Part shown: positions 1 through 4,693 of the stretch, piece after piece | Layout of the letters: the number at the start of each line of letters is the position of its first letter | How positions within the stretch are numbered: position 1 is the stretch's first letter | Source of the DNA: a bacterium | Lineage (GTDB): Bacteria > Pseudomonadota > Alphaproteobacteria > Caulobacterales > Hyphomonadaceae | Direction: 5' to 3' | DNA length: 8,287 nt | NCBI GenBank assembly: GCA_030824255.1 | Contig: JAVBYB010000459.1 | Location: 1 to 8,287, forward strand | Program-made: the position numbers and the translations under genes | The notes under the pieces: generated by a model | Told to the model about the DNA's origin: nothing | Seen by the model: the letters and a program-made list of their open reading frames with translations, nothing else | The model's database searches: none

Positions 1-287
1 GGCGCGGCAATATCCTCTCCGCGGCGCCCTCAATCATCGATGGCGCAGTGGTGACGGCGGCCCTGAACGGCGCTCTCTACGTCAACGACGCCAAGACCGG
101 AAAGCTGCTGTGGTCCTACGAGACCGCACGGGAATTCGACGGCATCAACGGCGTGAAGGGCAAGGGCGGCGCGATCGACTCGAACTCGATCACGGGGATG
201 AACGGCCTGCTGCTGGTGAACTCTGGCTACGCAATGTTTGGCCAGACCGGCGGCAACATGCTGCTGGCCTTCAAGCCCAAGAAGTAG
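1..287 (+). CDS. C-terminal part of a PVADH-like PQQ-dependent dehydrogenase (5' end outside window)
   Basis: This is the last 94 or so residues of a beta-propeller enzyme, read in the frame starting at base 3 and ending at a TAG. The visible part contains a PQQ-propeller repeat (ALYVNDAKTGKLLW, the typical x-D-x-x-T-G-K-x-x-W blade motif), then the family's terminal segment with REFDGINGVKGKGG, NSGYAMFG and an ending GGNMLLAFKPKK. By eye about 41 of the last 75 residues match the end of the complete quinohemoprotein at 693-2651, so the two are tandem paralogues. The family oxidises alcohol groups in the periplasm using PQQ. Whether this copy also carries an N-terminal cytochrome c domain and a lipobox cannot be seen. 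It lies 14 bases upstream of the small gene at 302 and is probably co-transcribed with it. I am sure of the reading frame and family, but less sure of the substrate. Confidence 0.88.
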   Translation, partial: RGNILSAAPSIIDGAVVTAALNGALYVNDAKTGKLLWSYETAREFDGINGVKGKGGAIDSNSITGMNGLLLVNSGYAMFGQTGGNMLLAFKPKK

Positions 288-301
288 CATCGAGGAGCGC
301 C

Positions 302-568
302 ATGACCACAATCACGCTAAGCTCCGATGACGCCCTTGTCCTGTTCGACTTTCTCGCCCGCGAGATCGACGACATAAAGAGCAAACGGCTCGCTTGCGTG
401 ATCGAGCACCCCGCGGAGTTCTGGGCGCTGAACGGCATCCTTGGCGACCTCCAGAGGGAACTGGCGGAGCCTTTCCGCTCTGACTATCGCGAACTCGTCG
501 CTGCTGCCCGCGAACGCCTGATGGATAGCAGCGATCCAGAGCGAACGTTTGTCGTGGGTGAGGCATAG
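302..568 (+). CDS. Small uncharacterised protein (88 aa)
   Basis: I do not recognise a named family for this 88-residue protein. It starts at an ATG preceded by GAGGAG (292-297, 4 bases from the start), only 14 bases after the stop of the dehydrogenase upstream, so the two are likely translated from one message. It is acidic and probably all-helical. It opens with MTTITLSSDDALVLFDFLAR and has a middle segment around WALNGILGDLQRELAEPF, followed by YRELVAAARERL. There is no signal peptide, no membrane segment and a single Cys, so a soluble cytoplasmic protein is expected. The same general pattern (T-L-S-x-x-E/D-A-x-V-L-F-x-F-L near the N terminus and L-x-x-x-L-x-E-P-F in the middle) recurs, as far as I remember, in short hypothetical proteins of Proteobacteria, but no function is known to me. 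Its position between two dehydrogenase paralogues may be fortuitous or may reflect a regulatory or assembly role. Confidence 0.75.
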   Translation: MTTITLSSDDALVLFDFLAREIDDIKSKRLACVIEHPAEFWALNGILGDLQRELAEPFRSDYRELVAAARERLMDSSDPERTFVVGEA

Positions 569-592
569 ACAGCTCCGAGTGGCGCTTCCCTC

Positions 593-609
593 ACGTCAAC
601 AGTTGACGT
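593..609. promoter_or_regulatory. 17-bp perfect palindrome, candidate operator
   Basis: The arms ACGTCAAC (593-600) and GTTGACGT (602-609) are exact reverse complements around a single central base. The element lies in the 124-bp gap before the quinohemoprotein gene, and its right arm contains the -35-like hexamer TTGACG (603-608). A repressor bound here would block polymerase, so this is a plausible operator. No second copy was found in the other gaps of the window. The binding protein is unknown. Confidence 0.45.
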
Positions 610-629
610 TGGCGTAATGCAGGTAGAAC
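603..629 (+). promoter_or_regulatory. Candidate sigma-70-like promoter for the quinohemoprotein gene
   Basis: TTGACG at 603-608 matches the -35 consensus at five of six bases. The best -10-like hexamer near the right distance is TAGAAC (624-629), four of six matches with a short 15-base spacer, so the call is weak. Transcription would start near 636 and leave a leader of roughly 55-60 bases before the ATG at 693. Sigma-70 promoters in GC-rich alphaproteobacteria are often degenerate. Confidence 0.3.
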
Positions 630-649
630 TCTGCGCCTCAGCAGCCTGA

Positions 650-670
650 CGCCGCGCAACAGACGCGGCG
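650..670 (+). other. Leader hairpin upstream of the quinohemoprotein ribosome-binding site
   Basis: CGCCGCG (650-656) and CGCGGCG (664-670) can pair as a 7-bp all-GC stem around a 7-base loop. The hairpin ends 10 bases before the GGAGGA ribosome-binding site (681-686). No T-run follows, so it is not a typical intrinsic terminator. It could stabilise the message or tune translation, or simply reflect high GC content. Confidence 0.3.
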
Positions 671-692
671 GGGACTCGCGGGAGGACACTTC

Positions 693-2651
693 ATGCTTCG
701 CACGCTCGCATCCGCCGTGGCGCTTTCGGCGCTGGCTCTCGCCATAGCGTCCTGCACGACGCCGGTTGAGACGGCGCAGGCGCCGGACATGATCCAGGCG
801 CCCGCGACCCAGCAGGCCGCAACGCCGATTGCGCAGGTGTCTGGTCCGCATCCGGGTGAGGCGATTTATGCGGCACGGTGCGCGGCCTGCCACAATAATC
901 CTGAAGGGACCAAGGCGCCGGCGCGCGAGACGCTGGCGAGGATGAGCCCGGGACAAATCACCAACTCGCTGATCGCGGGTATCATGGCCCCCCAGGCGGT
1001 AGGCCTGACATCAAAGGATGTCTCGGACGTCTCGAACTATCTTGGCTTGGAGACGCAGGAGGACGACAGCTGGACCACGGCGATGCGCTGCCCATCGTCC
1101 CGCGCGACGCCGAAGCTTGACATGGCGCCGACAGTAGCGACGTTCGGGTTTGATCCGTCGAACCAGCGTCGGCTTGATCCGGCCAAGGTGGGTCTTGCGG
1201 GCAAGGACCTGACCAAGCTGGAGCTGGCGTGGACAATCGCCTTCCCCAAAGCAATCACGATGCGGAGCCAGGCGGCGGTTGTCGGCAACACGCTGTTCCT
1301 GCCCGTTGGCGAAAGCAACAACCGGCTCTTCGCATTCGATATCTCGGACAATCAGAAGCCGTGCATCCAGTGGATCTATGAAGGCCAGCAAACGCTGCGC
1401 ACCAGCGCGGGGTTCGGTACGCGGCAGGATGGCAAGCATGTCGTGATGGTCGGCGACATGGGCGGCTTCGTCCACATGATCGACGCCATGAACGGCAAGG
1501 AGCTGTGGGCCGTTCACATGGGCCTGTTCCCGGGCTCGATCTCCACCGGCACGCCGGTGCTGGTCGGCGACAAGGTGATCGCCCCGTCATCGCAGTACGA
1601 GATCATGATGGCAGCTCAGGACAGCCACGAGTGCTGCAAGATTCATGGCGGCGTAGTGGCGATGGACGCCATGACCGGCAAGCGCGTGTGGGAAGGCCAC
1701 ACCATGGAACAGGCCAAGCCGATCAAGGATCGCGGCGACGGCAAGATGATCTGGGGACCGTCGGGCGCCCCCGTCTGGAACTCCCCTTCGATCGATACCA
1801 GGCGCGGGCTCATCTATGTCGGGACGGGCGAAGCCAACTCCGCCCCGGCGCACAAGAACACGAACGCGATCATGGCCTTCAGCCTGAAGGACGGCGCCAT
1901 CAAGTGGTCGCATCAGGCAACGCCGGACGATGTGTTCAACGTCGGCTGCGGCCCAAAGGGCGGTCCGAAGAACTGCCCCACAGAAGGCGAGACCGTCTTC
2001 CGTGACGTGGACTTCGGCGCATCGACCATCATCACCAAGGCTCCCAATGGAAAAGAGCTTGTACTTGCCGGCCAGAAATCCGGCACCGTTTGGGCGATGA
2101 ACCCGGATACGGGCGCCGTCGTCTGGCGCCGCGATATCGGCACGGGCGGCCCCAATGGTGGCATCCACTGGGGCATCGCAACGGACGACACGCACGTCTA
2201 CGCACCGATCAGCTATCCCGGCGCTTCCATACCCGGACAGGACGTCGACCCGAGCCTGAAGCCGGGCCTCTATGCCGTAAACCTCAATGACGGCACGATC
2301 GACTGGAAGTTCGAAGTGACTCCCGATTGCACAGATGCCCGCAAGAAGTTCGTGCCGCGTTGCAACCGTCTGTTCGGCCTTTCGGGCGCGCCGACGGTTA
2401 TCGGTGACCACATCATCACAGGCGGGCTCGATGGGCGCGTCTACATGCTGGAGAAGAAGACCGGCAAACTGGTGTGGACGTTCGACACGGCGCGCGATTT
2501 CGAGACGATCAACGGCGTCAAGGGCAATGGCGGATCGTTCGACAATGCATCGATCATCGCCGCCAACGGCCTTGTACTGATGAACTCGGGCTATGGCCTC
2601 TTCGGCCAGGGCGCGGGCAACGTCATGATCGCGCTCAAACCGAAGAGCTGA
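693..2651 (+). CDS. PVADH-like quinohemoprotein: lipoprotein with cytochrome c and PQQ propeller domains
   Basis: This 652-residue periplasmic enzyme should oxidise an alcohol with PQQ and pass electrons to a fused c-type heme. The ATG is preceded by GGAGGA (681-686) at a 6-base spacing. Residues 1-21 are a lipoprotein signal with lipobox I-A-S-C21, so the mature protein is probably membrane-anchored. A cytochrome c domain follows (about 53-120) with CAACH at 63-67 and Met98 as likely sixth heme ligand. The rest is a PQQ propeller: adjacent Cys314-Cys315 (vicinal disulfide typical of the superfamily), VGTGEAN (376-382), GQKSGTVWAMNPDTG (460-474), GGIHWG (489-494) and the terminal NSGYGLFG. 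N-terminal heme plus a propeller, the C419/C428 pair before DFGAS and this C terminus are the arrangement of polyvinyl alcohol dehydrogenases. The residue aligned with the usual catalytic Asp appears to be Asn416. It is a paralogue of the gene ending at 287, and its last 17 bases overlap the convergent gene on the other strand. True substrate unknown; PVADH names are used loosely for this family. Confidence 0.93.
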   Translation: MLRTLASAVALSALALAIASCTTPVETAQAPDMIQAPATQQAATPIAQVSGPHPGEAIYAARCAACHNNPEGTKAPARETLARMSPGQITNSLIAGIMAPQAVGLTSKDVSDVSNYLGLETQEDDSWTTAMRCPSSRATPKLDMAPTVATFGFDPSNQRRLDPAKVGLAGKDLTKLELAWTIAFPKAITMRSQAAVVGNTLFLPVGESNNRLFAFDISDNQKPCIQWIYEGQQTLRTSAGFGTRQDGKHVVMVGDMGGFVHMIDAMNGKELWAVHMGLFPGSISTGTPVLVGDKVIAPSSQYEIMMAAQDSHECCKIHGGVVAMDAMTGKRVWEGHTMEQAKPIKDRGDGKMIWGPSGAPVWNSPSIDTRRGLIYVGTGEANSAPAHKNTNAIMAFSLKDGAIKWSHQATPDDVFNVGCGPKGGPKNCPTEGETVFRDVDFGASTIITKAPNGKELVLAGQKSGTVWAMNPDTGAVVWRRDIGTGGPNGGIHWGIATDDTHVYAPISYPGASIPGQDVDPSLKPGLYAVNLNDGTIDWKFEVTPDCTDARKKFVPRCNRLFGLSGAPTVIGDHIITGGLDGRVYMLEKKTGKLVWTFDTARDFETINGVKGNGGSFDNASIIAANGLVLMNSGYGLFGQGAGNVMIALKPKS

Positions 2652-3399
2652 GCGCGGCGAAGGTCTGCTTCAGCACCAGCCGTCCATAGCCCGTGTTCAT
2701 GTGCCACGGGTCAGGCGTCTTGTACTTGTTCGGTGTGAAGCCGGCCTCGACAAAGCTGTCGTCGGGCGAAAGGACGCGCGCATCCAGCGTATCCGCGTAA
2801 GCCTGGATGAGGTCGACCTGACGGCGGTAGTACCAGCTGAGGAATGCCCAGACGCGGTCGCCGTATTGCGCGGCGAGATTGCTGCCCTTGTCGCTCCCGA
2901 CCTGATAGGCCGCGATGGTGCGGCTTGGCAGCGGGCAGACCTGGAGGAAGATCTGGCCAGAGAAGACGGATCGGATCAGCCGGATCGCCTCGAAGCCGGG
3001 AGAGGCTCGCAGGGCGCTATCCATCACGTGTATCATGACGGCCTCGGAGACGAGCTGGCAGCTGGCGCCGCTATCCTCGACCCGTGAGCCCAGAGCCAGC
3101 TGGTTGAGGATGTGGTCGGGGGCGCCATTGCGGTGCGACGGTAGTCCGACGGCGGACACGAGCACAGCGTCAAAGATTGCCAGATCAAGCCCATCCACGG
3201 CGGCGGCCGGGATAGTCGAGAAGAGCTTGTCCCTCTTCCCTGGCGCAGCGAACAGGCGACCACCTTCAGCTTGAAGATGCGGGCCTGAGCCACCGGGCAT
3301 TACGAAGAAATCGACACGCGCGCCGTCAGCCGCGGGCTCGGCATCAAGGGCGCGCTTGAGCGCGGCTGAATGGGAATTTCCAACGACGGAGAGTCTCAA
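2635..3399 (-). CDS. SGNH-hydrolase-like protein (254 aa, TTG start)
   Basis: The N terminus MRLSVVGNSHSAALKRAL follows a short beta strand with G-N-S-H, resembling block I of SGNH hydrolases, with Ser9 as candidate nucleophile. The C terminus has D230-P-W-H233 followed by MNTGYG, matching the D-x-x-H block V that supplies the Asp and His. The intervening Gly and Asn blocks are not obvious, so the family call rests on the two ends. The start is TTG at 3399-3397, with AAGGA (3412-3408) 8 bases before it. An in-frame stop at 3432-3430 excludes a longer form, and no early ATG exists in frame. There is no signal peptide, so it is probably cytoplasmic. The family cleaves esters, often acyl or acetyl groups on sugars; similar GNSH proteins occur near polysaccharide genes, as I recall. 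It is the only minus-strand gene in the window and overlaps the quinohemoprotein gene tail to tail by 17 bp. Confidence 0.78.
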   Translation of the reverse strand: MRLSVVGNSHSAALKRALDAEPAADGARVDFFVMPGGSGPHLQAEGGRLFAAPGKRDKLFSTIPAAAVDGLDLAIFDAVLVSAVGLPSHRNGAPDHILNQLALGSRVEDSGASCQLVSEAVMIHVMDSALRASPGFEAIRLIRSVFSGQIFLQVCPLPSRTIAAYQVGSDKGSNLAAQYGDRVWAFLSWYYRRQVDLIQAYADTLDARVLSPDDSFVEAGFTPNKYKTPDPWHMNTGYGRLVLKQTFAALSSSV

Positions 3400-3463
3400 C
3401 GCGTCATTCCTTGGGGACCGGGACGCGGCCTAACAGAGGGTGGCGGGTTGAACAACGCGGCGC

Positions 3464-3498
3464 GCCGGGACCGCCGGGCTGCTGCCGTCGGTCCCGGC
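3464..3498. promoter_or_regulatory. Inverted repeat in the divergent intergenic region
   Basis: GCCGGGACCG (3464-3473) and CGGTCCCGGC (3489-3498) are exact reverse complements separated by 15 bases. They lie in the 148-bp gap between the SGNH-like gene (minus strand) and the alpha/beta hydrolase (plus strand). A related GGGACCGGGA string occurs nearby at 3414-3423. The repeat could be a two-site operator or an RNA hairpin in the hydrolase leader. The gap is very GC-rich, so chance is a real alternative. I see no convincing promoter hexamers here. Confidence 0.35.
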
Positions 3499-3547
3499 TT
3501 GCCCCGCCCCGGATGCGCGCCTAGGACGTTTGCAACGGAGGCGCGCC

Positions 3548-4567
3548 ATGGCGGACGAGAAGGACAAGCTGGTTCGCGATCAACCGGCAGAAATTCCCAC
3601 CGAACAGGGGCCGCTCGCTGTCTACAAGGGCGCACAGCCGCCCGCGCCGAAATGGTTCGAAGACGCGGTCGCCACGCCCTATGAGACGTCCTTCGTCGAA
3701 TGCGAGGGCGCCAGGATCCACTACCAGAGCTGGGGAGACCGCTCGAAGCCAGGCCTGTTGCTCGTGCATGGCAATGGCGCACACGCCCACTGGTGGGATT
3801 TCGTCGCCCCCTACCTTACCGACGACTACCGCGTCGTCGCGATGACATTCTCCGGCATGGGCGATTCAGACTGGCGCGAACGCTACGTGATGGACACATT
3901 CGCGAAGGAACAGCTGGCCGTGTGCGAGGCGGCCGGCCTGTTCGCCCACGCCGAAAAGCCGATCATCGTCGCACACTCCTTTGGCGGCTTCGTCACCATC
4001 CTCACCGGGGCGGAATACGGCGACCGTTTCGGCGGCATCGTGATCGTCGACTCGCCGGTGAACCCGCCCGACAGGCCGCGCTCCGGCCCACCGCCTGTGC
4101 GTGGGGGCAAGGTCTATCCCTCGCTTGAAGCCGCCCTCGCCCGCTTCCGTCTCGCGCCCCCACAGTTGTGCGAGAACCATTTCATCATGGACTACATTGC
4201 GCGCTGGAGCCTCGGGAAGAAACCGCTCGCGGATGGCCCAACCGGAGAGAAGATGGGCGATGGCTGGGGCTGGAAGTTCGACCCGTCAATCTGGCAACGC
4301 TTTGCGGTTTCGCGTCCGCCGCAGGAATTGCTGAAGGAAACGCGCTGCCGCATCGCGCTGTTCAAAGGCGAAAAATCGATCCTGTGGGAGGACGATGTCG
4401 GCGACTACATGCGCGACCTCCTGAACCGGCAGGTGCCGTTCATAGAGATCCCCGAGGCGCGTCACCACGTGATGCTCGACCAGCCACTGGCGTTCGTCGC
4501 TGCGCTGCGCACCCTGTTGCAGGAATGGCGCTACTCGACCCCCGATCGCGTGGTGCCGGGCCGATAA
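3548..4567 (+). CDS. Alpha/beta-fold hydrolase (339 aa)
   Basis: This is a cytoplasmic hydrolase of unknown substrate, with no signal peptide. The ATG at 3548 is preceded by GGAGG (3537-3541) at 6 bases; a TTG six codons upstream is possible but has no such site. An N-terminal extension of about 45 residues precedes the core. The core shows the oxyanion loop HGNG (74-77), FSGMGDSDW (101-109), the nucleophile elbow V-A-H-S144-F-G-G and a C-terminal ARHHVMLDQP (304-313), where His306 is the likely catalytic His. The usual Asp after the late GxxS strand is absent (GEKSIL, 274-279), so Asp168 in VIVDSP (165-170) may act as the acid, as in members with an acid after strand 6. Such enzymes cleave esters, lactones, epoxides, C-C bonds in diketones or C-halogen bonds. 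The Ser nucleophile argues against dehalogenase or epoxide hydrolase, which use Asp. Beside a PVADH-like gene, a beta-diketone hydrolase is tempting but unproven. Confidence 0.9.
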   Translation: MADEKDKLVRDQPAEIPTEQGPLAVYKGAQPPAPKWFEDAVATPYETSFVECEGARIHYQSWGDRSKPGLLLVHGNGAHAHWWDFVAPYLTDDYRVVAMTFSGMGDSDWRERYVMDTFAKEQLAVCEAAGLFAHAEKPIIVAHSFGGFVTILTGAEYGDRFGGIVIVDSPVNPPDRPRSGPPPVRGGKVYPSLEAALARFRLAPPQLCENHFIMDYIARWSLGKKPLADGPTGEKMGDGWGWKFDPSIWQRFAVSRPPQELLKETRCRIALFKGEKSILWEDDVGDYMRDLLNRQVPFIEIPEARHHVMLDQPLAFVAALRTLLQEWRYSTPDRVVPGR

Positions 4568-4588
4568 GGCTCAAACGCTTGGTACTTC

Positions 4589-4598
4589 ACTGATCAGT
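4589..4598. promoter_or_regulatory. Short palindrome upstream of the TonB-dependent receptor
   Basis: ACTGATCAGT is a perfect 10-bp palindrome about 95 bases before the receptor start, in the 126-bp gap after the hydrolase. It is followed by an A-run (4599-4605) that stands out in this GC-rich region. It may mark the promoter area of the receptor gene or a regulator site, but the length is too small to be certain. I see no clear -35/-10 pair in the gap. Confidence 0.25.
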
Positions 4599-4693
4599 CA
4601 AAAAACGTTGTGCGCAGCGTCGCAAAAGTATGCGCCAGCCGTCATCCACCGCCGCTAGCCGCCTGCCCGGGTTGGTTCTCGGAGGGTGACAAA

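Noticed and set aside
650..670. GC hairpin as an intrinsic terminator for the small gene
   Set aside because: No T-run follows the stem, and it sits immediately before the ribosome-binding site of the next gene, so a leader role is more likely.
1587..2411. Minus-strand open frame (about 274 codons) opposite the quinohemoprotein gene
   Set aside because: The plus strand here encodes clear PQQ-propeller motifs; the antisense product has no motif and an Arg/Ala/Val-biased composition.
3405..3407. ATG on the minus strand at 3407 as the start of the SGNH-like gene
   Set aside because: It is out of frame with the GNSH-containing protein; the TTG at 3399 is in frame and well spaced from AAGGA.
3530..3547. 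TTG at 3530 as the start of the alpha/beta hydrolase
   Set aside because: The ribosome-binding site GGAGG lies downstream of this TTG and is correctly spaced for ATG 3548.
4610..4693. GTG at 4610 as an earlier start of the TonB receptor
   Set aside because: It would add 28 residues before a textbook signal peptide and lacks a ribosome-binding site, whereas ATG 4694 has GGAGGG seven bases upstream.
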